NCBI RefSeq assembly: GCF_024721585.1
Contig: NZ_CP102629.1
Coordinates: 1,684,501-1,748,500, forward strand
Length of the DNA: 64,000 nt
Reading direction: 5' to 3'
From: Sphingomicrobium aestuariivivum
Lineage (GTDB): Bacteria > Pseudomonadota > Alphaproteobacteria > Sphingomonadales > Sphingomonadaceae
In this document: in pieces, positions 9,629 to 17,901 of the stretch
How the letters are laid out: each line of letters begins with the position of its first letter
Numbering within the stretch: the stretch's first letter is position 1
Translations under genes and position numbers: made by a program
Notes under the pieces: generated by a model
The model's input: the letters and a program-made list of their open reading frames with translations, nothing else
Told to the model about the DNA's origin: nothing
The model's database searches: none

Positions 9629-11056
9629 CTAGTTGGCGCTGGCGACCTCTTCGCCAAGCGGGGCGAGGGGGTCGGCGGCCTGCTCGATCTCCTCGGCCCC
9701 GGGCATCGGCACCGTGCCGGCGTCATTGAGCGCCTGCAGCACCTGGCCGTCGCGGTCGTAGATGTCCTCATAGGCGAGGATCGAGCCGTCGCCCTTGGCC
9801 GCCACCGACATGTAGACGATGTAGACCGGGATCGGGTTGACGAATTTGGCGCCCGTATTCTCGCCCGAATTGACGACGTCGACCGTCTTTTGCGCCGACC
9901 AGTCGCCGCCGTCTTCCTCGAGCAGCATGGTGGCGAGGCCGAGGATGTTCTCGGTGCGGATGCAGCCGTGCGAATAGGCGCGCGCCTCGGTGTCGAACAG
10001 GCCGCGGGCGTTGGTGTCGTGCAGGTAGATGAGGTGCGGATTGTACATCACGAACTTCACCCGGCCGAGCGCATTGGTCGGCCCCGGCGGCTGGCGCCAG
10101 CGCACGACATTGCCGTCGGCGTCCTTGACCGCCTCGTAGCCGCCCTTGCCGCGGATCTCGGGTTCGATCGACTTGGGCACGTTCCAATAGGGGTTGAAGA
10201 TGACCCCCGTCGCCTCGGCCATGAGCTGCGGCGTCGGTGTGCGCTTGGCACCCGCGACGGCGCGATGGCGCGACTTGGTCACGCCATCCTCGACCAGCGC
10301 GGCGGTATAGGCCGGCACGTTGACGATGATGTAGCGATCCCCGAGGTCGCGCGGCAGCCAGCGCCAGCGGTCGAGGTTCAGGCGGATGTCGGCGATCTTC
10401 TCCGCATCGGCCGCATCGCCCTTGGCACGCTCGGCTTCGAGCGCGTTGACCAGCGCCGCATATTGCGGGTGGGTGGGGGCCAGCTGGTCGAGCGAATTGG
10501 TGATCGAGGCCGAGGCGATGGCCTGCGCGGTATAGCCGCGCAGGCTGCCGTCTTCGGCGAAGTCGGTGTCCTTGATGTGCCAATCGACGCGGCCGTCCTG
10601 GCCGACATGGCCGAGCGCTAGGTCGCGCGCGAGTTTCTCGAAAAGTTCGGTCGCGGCGACCGACATGGCGTCATAGTCGCCGGCGGCGATCGCGGCATCC
10701 ACCGCGGCGCGATCATAGTCGGCGGCATCGAGGCCGAGCGTGTCGATGGTGTCGATATAGCTCAGGAGCTCCTCGACATCGGCGACCTGCCAGAAGGGAA
10801 TCTGTTCCACGGGTTCGACCGGCCACATCGGCGCGCCCAGCTCGCGCTCGGGCGAGGCGGGGAGGAGATGCTGGTCGGGCCCGGACTGCGCTTTGCCGGT
10901 CGCGGCGGGCGCGGTCTCGCCCGGCACCTCGGCGGCGGGCAGCTCGACCGGGTCGACCTGCGGCACGGCAGGCGGCGTCGGCGCGGCGTCCTGCGCGGCC
11001 AGCGAGGCGGGCAGGAGGATGGTGGCGGCAGCAAGCGAGCGAAGCGAACGGGTCAT
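9629..11056 (-). CDS. L,D-transpeptidase of the YcbB type
   Basis: The 475-residue exported protein has a signal peptide (MTRSLRSLAAATILLPASLA), a long Ala/Pro-rich linker, an alpha-helical scaffold region, and a YkuD catalytic domain. The catalytic motif SHGCIR sits near residues 362-367, and GVIFNPYWNVPKSI near residue 280 is typical of YcbB-like enzymes. These form 3-3 cross-links in peptidoglycan from tetrapeptide donors. It is unlike the short enzyme at 8144, so the cell has two L,D-transpeptidase types within 3 kb. An AGGA site precedes the ATG. Confidence 0.9.
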   Translation of the reverse strand: MTRSLRSLAAATILLPASLAAQDAAPTPPAVPQVDPVELPAAEVPGETAPAATGKAQSGPDQHLLPASPERELGAPMWPVEPVEQIPFWQVADVEELLSYIDTIDTLGLDAADYDRAAVDAAIAAGDYDAMSVAATELFEKLARDLALGHVGQDGRVDWHIKDTDFAEDGSLRGYTAQAIASASITNSLDQLAPTHPQYAALVNALEAERAKGDAADAEKIADIRLNLDRWRWLPRDLGDRYIIVNVPAYTAALVEDGVTKSRHRAVAGAKRTPTPQLMAEATGVIFNPYWNVPKSIEPEIRGKGGYEAVKDADGNVVRWRQPPGPTNALGRVKFVMYNPHLIYLHDTNARGLFDTEARAYSHGCIRTENILGLATMLLEEDGGDWSAQKTVDVVNSGENTGAKFVNPIPVYIVYMSVAAKGDGSILAYEDIYDRDGQVLQALNDAGTVPMPGAEEIEQAADPLAPLGEEVASAN

Positions 11057-11312
11057 GGAAAATCCTGCAGGACCAAGGGATTGACGACACCCCACATGTC
11101 GTCTTCTGCCCCCCGGATAGCAAGGCTGGACAATATACAAGCTGAACGGCCAGCACCAGCGATTCGGCACGCGTCCGGACGCCCCGCGATCACGCCCGGT
11201 CGCGGCCGCGCGGCTCAAGCCTTCGAGAAACTTCCCCCTTTTGCGAATTTGTGACTATAAGGCGCGCGAATTGACCGCCTCGGGCGGACGGAAAAAGGAC
11301 GAACGGAAACTC

Positions 11313-11627
11313 ATGGTCGAAGCGCGAATCGCGGAAGTCGATCCGGCGGCCGAACGGCGGCGCTCGAAGCGCCAGCCGGTCGATGTCGACGCGCAGGTCC
11401 GCGAAATGGGCGCCGAGGGCAGCGAGGCGCGCCTCGTCAACATCTCGGCGCACGGCTTTTCCGCCGAAGTGCCGGGGCACGAGTTCGATACCGGCATGCG
11501 CATCTGGCTGATCATCCCGAACCGCGACCGCGCCAGCGCGATGGTCAAGTGGATCGCGGGCGACCGTCTCGGTGCCGAATTCTTCGAGGAAGTGGACGTT
11601 ACCGGTCTCGTCGGCGACGAGGACTAG
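11313..11627 (+). CDS. PilZ domain protein
   Basis: This 104-residue single-domain protein shows both parts of a PilZ c-di-GMP site: the Arg-rich ERRRSKRQP near residue 13 and VNISAHG near residue 47, matching the D/N-x-S-x-x-G consensus. It probably works as a c-di-GMP effector. The ATG at 11313 was chosen because an earlier in-frame start would add an unconserved basic stretch; GGAAAC precedes it. Its stop and that of the convergent tesA share the bases CTAG. The GGDEF-EAL protein at 42452 is a candidate source of signal, though not linked. Confidence 0.88.
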   Translation: MVEARIAEVDPAAERRRSKRQPVDVDAQVREMGAEGSEARLVNISAHGFSAEVPGHEFDTGMRIWLIIPNRDRASAMVKWIAGDRLGAEFFEEVDVTGLVGDED

Positions 11628-12265
11628 TCGAGCAGCGGCACCAGCCGCGCCGTGAACGCCGTCACGATCTGCTTCACCCCTTCGAAATTGGGATGCACGC
11701 CGTCGGGGAGCAGCAGCCCCGCGCGGCTCGCGCCTTCGGGGACGAAGGGCAGGACGGGTATGCCATAGCGCTCGCCGAGCGCGGGATAGACGGCATCGAA
11801 GGCGGCGACATAGTCGGGGCCGTAGTTGCGCGCGGCGGGGATGGCGGCGAGCACCACCTCGATCTCGCGCGCCTGCAGCGCCTCGATCATCGCGGCGAGA
11901 TTCTCCTCGGTGACCGACGGGTCGAGCGCGCGCAGCATGTCGTTGCCGCCCAACTCGAGGATGGCCACGTCGGGCAGCTCCTCGAGGCTGTCGAGCGTCC
12001 AGCCGAGGCGTTCGCGCCCTTGGGCGCTGGTATCGCCCGACACGCCCGCATCGATCACGGTGGCGGCCAGCCCCTCGCGGCGCAGGGCGTCCTCCAGTTG
12101 GGGCGCGAAGCCGAGACCTTCGGCAAGGCCGTAACCTGCCGTCAGGCTGTCGCCGAACGCGAGGATGGTAACGCCGCGCGGCTCCGCGACTTTCGCCGTT
12201 TCCTGCGCCCCGCCTGCAGAAAGCGGCGCGACGAGGAAGGCGAGAAGGAGAAGGATGCGCAGCAT
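11624..12265 (-). CDS. tesA: TesA-type arylesterase / lysophospholipase, SGNH hydrolase
   Basis: The 213-residue exported protein has a signal peptide of about 20 residues and the four SGNH blocks: GDSLTAGYG (Ser in block I), GVSGDTS (Gly), LGGNDMLR (Asn) and DGVHPN (Asp/His). Members hydrolyse acyl thioesters, aryl esters or lysophospholipids in the periplasm. It is divergent from the ABC genes that follow, the usual tesA-ybbA-ybbP arrangement of proteobacteria. That layout supports the call. Confidence 0.93.
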   Translation of the reverse strand: MLRILLLLAFLVAPLSAGGAQETAKVAEPRGVTILAFGDSLTAGYGLAEGLGFAPQLEDALRREGLAATVIDAGVSGDTSAQGRERLGWTLDSLEELPDVAILELGGNDMLRALDPSVTEENLAAMIEALQAREIEVVLAAIPAARNYGPDYVAAFDAVYPALGERYGIPVLPFVPEGASRAGLLLPDGVHPNFEGVKQIVTAFTARLVPLLD

Positions 12266-12342
12266 GGTCGAAGGTCGGGCTAGCGCGTTCGGCCCTCGCC
12301 CGCAATTGCCAAGCTGCCCAACTGCCCCTAGCCCCGAGAGCC

Positions 12343-13014
12343 ATGACCCAGACCCTCCTCGATCTTTCCGACGTCCATCTTTCCCTCGGCCAGGGCGCGG
12401 CCCGCGTCGACATCCTCAAGGGTGTCGATCTCAAGCTGTCGTCGGGCGAGACGCTCGCCATCCTCGGCCCCTCGGGCTCGGGCAAGTCCTCGCTGCTCGC
12501 GGTGATGGCGGGGCTCGAGCGCGCCGATAGCGGCAGCGTCGAAGTGGCGGGCGAGGACCTTGCCGGGCTCGGCGAGGACGGGCTGGCGCGGCTGCGCGGC
12601 CGACACGTCGGGATCGTCCTCCAGGATTTCCAGTTGCTGCCGACGATGACGGCGCGCGAAAATGTCGCTGTGCCGCTCGAACTTGCCGGCGCCAAGGACG
12701 CCTTCGCGCGCGCGGAGGCCGAACTGGCGCGCGTCGGGCTGGGCGAACGGCTGACCCACTATCCGAGCGAACTGTCGGGTGGCGAGCAGCAGCGGGTAGC
12801 CATCGCCCGCGCCACCGCGCCCGGCCCCGCGCTCCTGCTCGCCGACGAGCCGACCGGCAATCTCGACACCACCACGGGGGCGGGGATCGCCGACCTGTTG
12901 TTCGAACGCGCCGCCGAGCGCGAGGCGGGGCTCGTCATCATCACCCATGACGCGGGGCTGGCGGCGCGCTGTGACCGCACCGTGCACATGCGCGACGGGA
13001 AGCTCGCCGAATGA
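12343..13014 (+). CDS. ABC transporter ATP-binding protein, YbbA/LolD type
   Basis: This 223-residue ATPase has Walker A GPSGSGKSS, the signature LSGGEQQRVAIARA and Walker B LLADEPTGNLD. These are typical of the MacB/LolD class that works with FtsX-like permeases in mechanotransmission or lipoprotein handling rather than simple import. Its stop overlaps the ATG of the permease gene. The next-door tesA points to YbbA rather than LolD. Confidence 0.92.
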   Translation: MTQTLLDLSDVHLSLGQGAARVDILKGVDLKLSSGETLAILGPSGSGKSSLLAVMAGLERADSGSVEVAGEDLAGLGEDGLARLRGRHVGIVLQDFQLLPTMTARENVAVPLELAGAKDAFARAEAELARVGLGERLTHYPSELSGGEQQRVAIARATAPGPALLLADEPTGNLDTTTGAGIADLLFERAAEREAGLVIITHDAGLAARCDRTVHMRDGKLAE

Positions 13015-15482
13015 TCGGCTGGACGCTGGCGCGGCGCGACCTCAAGGGCGGACGCGCGGGCCTCGGCCTCCTGTTCGCCTGCCTGCTCCTGTCGGTCGCG
13101 GGGCTGGCGGCGGTGTTGAGCCTCGTCGCCTCGATGAACAGCGCGATCGACGAGAATGGTCGCGCGCTGTTGGGCGGCGACCTGCTCGTCAGCCAGGCGC
13201 AGCGCCCCGCAACCGCCGAGGAGCGCGCCGCGATGGATGCGCTCGGAACGGTGAGCGAGGCGGTGGCGACCCGCTCGATGCTGCGCCGCGACGATGCCAT
13301 CGCGCTCGTCGACCTGCGCGGCGTCGATGCGCTCTTCCCGCTGGCGGGCGAAATCACGCTGCAGGGCCGCGCGCCCGATGCCGCGGACGAGATCGCACTG
13401 GGGCGCGGCGCGGCGCGCCAGCTCGGGCTCGACGTCGGGGACAATGTTTCGCTGGGCACCGCCGACTATGTCGTCGCGGGGCTGATCGACCGCATGCCCG
13501 GCGGCACCTTCCTCTTTGCCCCGCCAGCGCTGGTCACGAGCGAGGGGCTGGCGCGCAGCGGGCTGGTCGTGCCCGGCAGCCTCGTCGATTATCAGTATCG
13601 CATCGCCCTCGATGATCCCGCCGCGCTCGAGGGCGCGGAGGAGACGCTGCTCGCCGCGCTCGAACCGATCGGCTGGGAAGCGACGACGCGCGAAGGGGCG
13701 AGCCGCGGCACGCAGCGCTTTGTCGCGATGGCGGGCGACATGCTTCTCGTCATCGCCATCGCCGCGCTGGGCATCGGCGCGCTCGGTATCGGCGCGGCGA
13801 TGCGCGCCTTTGCCACCTCGCGGCAGGCGGCGGTGGCGCGGTTGAAACTCATCGGTGCCCAGCGCCGCGACCTTGCTGCCATGCTCGGGATCGAGATCCT
13901 GCTCGCGGTGGGGCTTGCGCTGCTGCCCGCGCTGCTGATCGGCGCGGCAGTGCCGCCGCTGCTCGAGGATTTGCTCGCCGACCGTTTCCCCGTGGCGCCC
14001 GATGTCGGGCCGCACTGGGGCGCGCTGGCGCTGGCGGCGGGAATCGCGGTCGCGGTGACGCTGGCGGTGGCATGGCGCCCGCTGCTCGGGGCGCTGCGCA
14101 CCGCGCCCAAGGCGCTGCTGCGCGCCGATGCGGGCAGCGGCCGGCTGCGCGGGCGGCGGACCGACTGGCTCGTGCCTGCGCTCGCCGCGCTCATCGCGGT
14201 GGCGCTGCTGCTGCTCGGTTCGGACAGCTGGCGGCTGGCGGCGGTGGCGATCGCCGCGCTGGCAGTGCTCGCGCTGCTCTTCTGGCTGCTCGGGTGGGTG
14301 ATCCAGTTCATGGCGAGGCGCGCCAGCGGACGCGGCGGGCCGATCGCGCGGCTCGGCGTGGCGGCGCTGCATCGGCCGGGCAATGCGACCCGCGCGCTGA
14401 CGGTCGCACTGGGGCTCGGCCTGTCGATCCTCGTCGCGCTGGCGGCGACCAGCCAGAGCCTGCTTGGCGAACTCGACGGGGCGATCCCCGAGCGCGCGCC
14501 CTCGCACTTCATCACCGACCTGCCGCGCGGCAGCGGCGATGCGCTGGCGGCGCTGGTCGAGGAGGAAATCCCCGGCGCCACCTTGCGCGTCGTGCCGAGC
14601 CTGCGCGGATCGGTCAGCGCGGTCGACGGCGTGGCGGTGGCAGACCTGCCCGAGGAGCGCCGCAGCTGGCTTACCAGCGGCGACCGCGGGCTGACCTGGT
14701 CGGCGGGCGTGCCCGAGGGCAACAAGCTTACCGCGGGCGACTGGTGGGCGGAGGATTATGACGGCCCGCCGCTCGTCAGCCTCGAGGAAGAGGCGGCGCG
14801 CGATCTCGGCCTGTCGGTCGGCGACACGCTGACGCTGTCGATCGCGGGACGCGAGGTCACCGCGACCATCGCCTCGCTGCGCAGCGTCGACTGGCGCAGC
14901 TTCGGCTTCAATTTCGGCATCGTCTTCGCGCCCGGCGCGCTCGAACAAGCCCCGCATGTGCTGATGGCGACGATCGAGCCCGAGGGGCGCGAGATCCCGC
15001 AGGGCTTCGAGGCCAAGCTGGCGCGGCGCTTCCCGACGGCAAGCGCCATCTCGGTGGCGGGCGTGCTCGAGGACGTGCGCTCGGTGCTGACCGCATTGGA
15101 TGCGGCGGTGCGGATCGCGACCCTGCTCGCCATCCTCATCGGGGTGGTGGTGCTGACCGGCTCGGTGCTGGCAACGCGGGCGGCGCGGGCACGCGATCTC
15201 GTGCTGTTGCGCCTCGTCGGCGCGCGCGGGGCCCAGCTCGTCGGCACCCAACTGGTCGAATTCGCGATCCTCAGCCTCGGCGCGGTGCTCACCGCCATCC
15301 TCGCCGGCATCACGGTGGCACGCTTCGTCGTCGCCGACCGGTTCGAGATCCCCTTCGCACCCGATGCCGGCGCGATCGCGGGGCTGGCGCTGGCCACCGT
15401 CGCGGTGGCGATCGGCAGCGCGATGCTCGCGGTCCGGCCGGCGCTCAAGCGGCGTCCGGCGGCGGCGTTGCGGGCGCATTGA
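13011..15482 (+). CDS. FtsX-like ABC permease, YbbP type
   Basis: The 823-residue protein has about ten transmembrane segments and two FtsX-like modules (the first around residues 245-350, the second near the C-terminus), which fits YbbP rather than the four-helix LolC/E. It should pair with the ATPase just upstream, with which it overlaps by ATGA. YbbAP has been linked to envelope maintenance, but its cargo is not settled. There is no sign of frameshift. Confidence 0.9.
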   Translation: MIGWTLARRDLKGGRAGLGLLFACLLLSVAGLAAVLSLVASMNSAIDENGRALLGGDLLVSQAQRPATAEERAAMDALGTVSEAVATRSMLRRDDAIALVDLRGVDALFPLAGEITLQGRAPDAADEIALGRGAARQLGLDVGDNVSLGTADYVVAGLIDRMPGGTFLFAPPALVTSEGLARSGLVVPGSLVDYQYRIALDDPAALEGAEETLLAALEPIGWEATTREGASRGTQRFVAMAGDMLLVIAIAALGIGALGIGAAMRAFATSRQAAVARLKLIGAQRRDLAAMLGIEILLAVGLALLPALLIGAAVPPLLEDLLADRFPVAPDVGPHWGALALAAGIAVAVTLAVAWRPLLGALRTAPKALLRADAGSGRLRGRRTDWLVPALAALIAVALLLLGSDSWRLAAVAIAALAVLALLFWLLGWVIQFMARRASGRGGPIARLGVAALHRPGNATRALTVALGLGLSILVALAATSQSLLGELDGAIPERAPSHFITDLPRGSGDALAALVEEEIPGATLRVVPSLRGSVSAVDGVAVADLPEERRSWLTSGDRGLTWSAGVPEGNKLTAGDWWAEDYDGPPLVSLEEEAARDLGLSVGDTLTLSIAGREVTATIASLRSVDWRSFGFNFGIVFAPGALEQAPHVLMATIEPEGREIPQGFEAKLARRFPTASAISVAGVLEDVRSVLTALDAAVRIATLLAILIGVVVLTGSVLATRAARARDLVLLRLVGARGAQLVGTQLVEFAILSLGAVLTAILAGITVARFVVADRFEIPFAPDAGAIAGLALATVAVAIGSAMLAVRPALKRRPAAALRAH

Positions 15483-15532
15483 GGACAGGCGCGCCAAGCC
15501 CGCTTCGTCAAAAGTGACTCGAATCCTGTCCT
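15482..15532 (+). repeat. 8-base inverted repeat after the permease gene
   Basis: AGGACAGG at 15482-15489 and CCTGTCCT at 15525-15532 are perfect reverse complements 35 bases apart, followed by AAATTAAG. It could be a weak terminator or an operator for the small zinc-ribbon gene. Confidence 0.35.
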
Positions 15533-15596
15533 AAATTAAGACTTTGGAAACCCTTTCGGTCGGGCGGACGTTTATGCGGGTTGAAAGGAAGCCCGA

Positions 15597-15860
15597 ATGA
15601 GCCAGGTCCCGCAGATGAACCACGACATGGTCAGCCAATCGCATGACCGCGGCTATCACGCCGTCTATCGCGAGGCCGAAGTGAACCATTGTCCGGGCTG
15701 CGGGCGCACCCACTGGCTGGTCGGACGGACCTCGGCCGAATGTGCCTTCTGCGCGACGGCGCTGCCGCTCGAGGGCGCGGTGCTCGACCAGGGGCCGGTC
15801 GACTTCATCATCGCCCATCGTCCCAAGCGCGAGACGCATCGCGACGTCTGGGCCGCCTGA
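15597..15860 (+). CDS. Small zinc-ribbon-like protein
   Basis: The 87-residue protein has two Cys pairs, CPGCG near residue 32 and CAFC near residue 49, so it probably binds one zinc. A GGAAGCC site precedes the ATG. A second ATG (residue 7) is an alternative start. I do not recognise its role; small zinc-ribbon proteins of this sort may bind nucleic acid or protein. It stands alone between a permease and a convergent cyclophilin. Confidence 0.75.
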   Translation: MSQVPQMNHDMVSQSHDRGYHAVYREAEVNHCPGCGRTHWLVGRTSAECAFCATALPLEGAVLDQGPVDFIIAHRPKRETHRDVWAA

Positions 15861-15878
15861 ACCCAACCGTAGCGCGTC

Positions 15879-16766
15879 CTATTCGGCGGCGCGCACCGGC
15901 ACCTGCACATTGCACACATCCACCCCGCCCGCGGGGACGTCGTAGAAGGCGTCGTCGCGGTTGGCGCGCACCGCGACGTAGCGCGCGAATGCCTCGCTGT
16001 CGGAGCGCAGCACCTCGTAGTTCGGGCGATCCTCGGGCGCCAGCATGTCGGCGAGGATCACGCTCTTGATGGGCGCGGCGACCTCGCCTTCTGGATACAT
16101 GCCGAGCACCTCGGTGCCGCGGGTGAGCGAGGTGTAATGCGCCATCCCGTCGACGACGCGGCCGACGATGGCGATATTGCGGTCGAGATGGCGCGGGGCG
16201 TGGCCGATGACGGCATAGAGCTCCTCGCCGGTGCCGGTGTCGGGGCTCATGTTGCGGCCGACGCCGACCGCACCATAGCAATGGGTGAGGCTCGCCGTGC
16301 CGTCCGAGTAAAGGGCGACGGGCCAGCCGTCCGAAAAGCCGACGGCGGCGGCATAGCTGTCGCGCATGCCGAAGCCGTTCACGGCAAGGCCCTCGATCGA
16401 GCGGACATATTCGGCGGGCGGGGTTTCCTCGACCCCGGCAGGCAGTTCGGGCTGGTCGTCGCGGTGGCCCCACTGGACGACATAATTGTCCTGTACGCGA
16501 TAGACCGAGGCGCCACCGCCGGTCCAATAGCCGGCGCGCGCCATGGCCTGGATGTTGGCGACATGGACGGGGGCGAAGGTCGAGTTGAGCTCGATCGCCA
16601 CCTCGCTGTCGTCGGCTAGCGTGACAAGGAGGAGATGGTCGGGCGCGATGGCGCGCCAGGCCTCGGCGGGCGCGGCGGCGACGACTTCGCCCGGGGTCTG
16701 CCCCGCGACGTCGGGATCGACCTCCTGCGCGAGAAAGGCGGCAAGGGCGATGGCGGCGGTCAGCAT
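15879..16766 (-). CDS. Cyclophilin-type peptidyl-prolyl isomerase, exported
   Basis: The 295-residue protein has a short signal peptide (MLTAAIALAAFLAQ), then a divergent cyclophilin domain: ELNSTFAPVHVANIQAMAR, YRVQDNYVVQWG and VGRNMSPDTGTG-type segments are in the expected order. An insertion of some 60 residues separates the second and third segments. It should fold proteins in the periplasm. The ATG at 16766 was picked for its CTCCT-complementary GGAGATCCTCCT context; an upstream in-frame start would add residues ahead of the signal peptide. Confidence 0.85.
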   Translation of the reverse strand: MLTAAIALAAFLAQEVDPDVAGQTPGEVVAAAPAEAWRAIAPDHLLLVTLADDSEVAIELNSTFAPVHVANIQAMARAGYWTGGGASVYRVQDNYVVQWGHRDDQPELPAGVEETPPAEYVRSIEGLAVNGFGMRDSYAAAVGFSDGWPVALYSDGTASLTHCYGAVGVGRNMSPDTGTGEELYAVIGHAPRHLDRNIAIVGRVVDGMAHYTSLTRGTEVLGMYPEGEVAAPIKSVILADMLAPEDRPNYEVLRSDSEAFARYVAVRANRDDAFYDVPAGGVDVCNVQVPVRAAE

Positions 16767-16901
16767 AGGAGGATCTCCGGACGGGAAAAACGGGTCGGGC
16801 GCCACCATGCCAGCGGGGGGTGAAAGCGCAAGGGCGCGTCAACCGCGCATCAAAATTCGCGTGCCGGGAAACAAAGTGCAAAGTGGATCATTGCTCCTTG
16901 C

Positions 16902-17057
16902 ATGGAGATGGACACGACCCCCCGGCTTTCGCCCCGCGAATTGAGGACCATGGCGCAGACGAGTGCCGATCCCACCATTCGCCGCGCCCTCAAAACCCTT
17001 GCGCAGGACTATGAGGAGGAGGCATCGAGGCCGGTGCGAGGGGAGAAGTGGATTTGA
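16902..17057 (+). CDS. Small conserved-looking hypothetical protein (51 residues)
   Basis: This short reading frame encodes 51 residues, starting MEMDTTPRLSPRELRT and ending RPVRGEKWI. It is hydrophilic, with a helical look and an acidic centre (AQDYEEE). Codon use follows the genome and the downstream lipoprotein gene starts inside its last four codons, which suggests coupled translation. I do not know the family. A second ATG is two codons downstream. There is no clear Shine-Dalgarno for the first. Confidence 0.6.
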   Translation: MEMDTTPRLSPRELRTMAQTSADPTIRRALKTLAQDYEEEASRPVRGEKWI

Positions 17058-17482
17058 TCTTCAGGAAGTCGTTGCCAGTCATGGCCTGTGCCGCGTTGCT
17101 CCAGGGGTGCGGTGAACCCGCCCCGACCGAGGATGCCCCGGTGACCGTGCGCTCCGAAGCGCAGAACCGGATGTTCGACCTCTCCCCCGTCAATCGCGAT
17201 ATCGCGCTCAAGCGCGCCATCCGCGCGAGCGGGCTGCGCTGCGAGCGGGTGACGCGCTCGGGCTATGTCGCCGATTACGAGAATCTCATGATGTGGACCG
17301 CGAGCTGCGACGACGGGCGCGACTGGGCGATCTTCATCGGTGCCGACGATTCGGCGCAGGTCCGCAATTGCGTCGATGTCGCCGAGCAGGGCCTGCCGGC
17401 CTGCGAGATCACCCGCGCCGACAGCGAGGGGCAGAACCAGCCCGAGCTTGGCGAGGTCGAGCCCGGCTCGAACGAGCCCTAG
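17048..17482 (+). CDS. Small lipoprotein of unknown function
   Basis: The 144-residue protein starts at a GTG behind GAGGGGAGAA and has a signal peptide with the lipobox LLQGC at about residues 17-21. The mature part holds Cys residues (LRCERV, ASCDDGRD, RNCVDV, PACEIT) that may pair in the periplasm, and a Glu/Asn/Pro-rich tail. No known domain is visible. Its stop shares CTAG with the convergent B2 gene of the lasso-type cluster, but it lies on the other strand and need not belong to it. Confidence 0.75.
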   Translation: MDLIFRKSLPVMACAALLQGCGEPAPTEDAPVTVRSEAQNRMFDLSPVNRDIALKRAIRASGLRCERVTRSGYVADYENLMMWTASCDDGRDWAIFIGADDSAQVRNCVDVAEQGLPACEITRADSEGQNQPELGEVEPGSNEP

Positions 17483-17901
17483 GCGCCGGCCGCCGCCTTT
17501 TGCGGCGGGAAGCGTGCGATTTCCACGAACTCATGGGCGTTGCGGTGGCCCACCACCGGCAGTTCGCCCGAACTCACCCAGACATGCGCCTCGAGCCCGT
17601 CCACGCCGCGGCGGGTGCCGTAGTGCAGCAGGACATCGCGCCGGCGCCGCTCGAGCATGCGCATGGCGACGATGGCCTGGATGAAACATTCGGTCTTCCA
17701 CGGCAGCCGGCGGGCCCAGCCGCGGGTGGCGCGCTCGATGAGGTCGCGCTCCTCCATCGTGGCGCCCGGACGGTGGCGCTGGCGGGTCGGCACGAGCGCC
17801 TCGAAGGGGCGCGACCGGAGCGCGGCGGCAGCGGCGAGATGGTCGCCGAGTGCCTCGATGACGACGCGGGCGGGAAGGCGGCGCACGGGATTTTCGCTCA
17901 C
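17479..17901 (-). CDS. Lasso peptide biosynthesis B2 protein (leader peptidase)
   Basis: This 140-residue protein is a stand-alone B2 of the transglutaminase-like family PF13471. It cuts the leader from the precursor and hands the core to the cyclase. The catalytic Cys72 is in KTECFIQA and His106 in LEAHVWV, with the usual spacing. The GTG start overlaps the stop of the C gene (GTGA, 17898-17901), so the two are coupled. It has no PqqD-like part, which is encoded separately at 21721. Pro/Arg-rich N-terminal residues 38-48 are a little unusual. Confidence 0.9.
   Translation of the reverse strand: MSENPVRRLPARVVIEALGDHLAAAAALRSRPFEALVPTRQRHRPGATMEERDLIERATRGWARRLPWKTECFIQAIVAMRMLERRRRDVLLHYGTRRGVDGLEAHVWVSSGELPVVGHRNAHEFVEIARFPPQKAAAGA

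Noticed and set aside
12759-15497. A 912-codon open frame on the minus strand opposite the ABC permease
   Set aside because: It is a shadow frame of high-GC coding sequence with Arg/His/Asp-rich nonsense composition and no domain.
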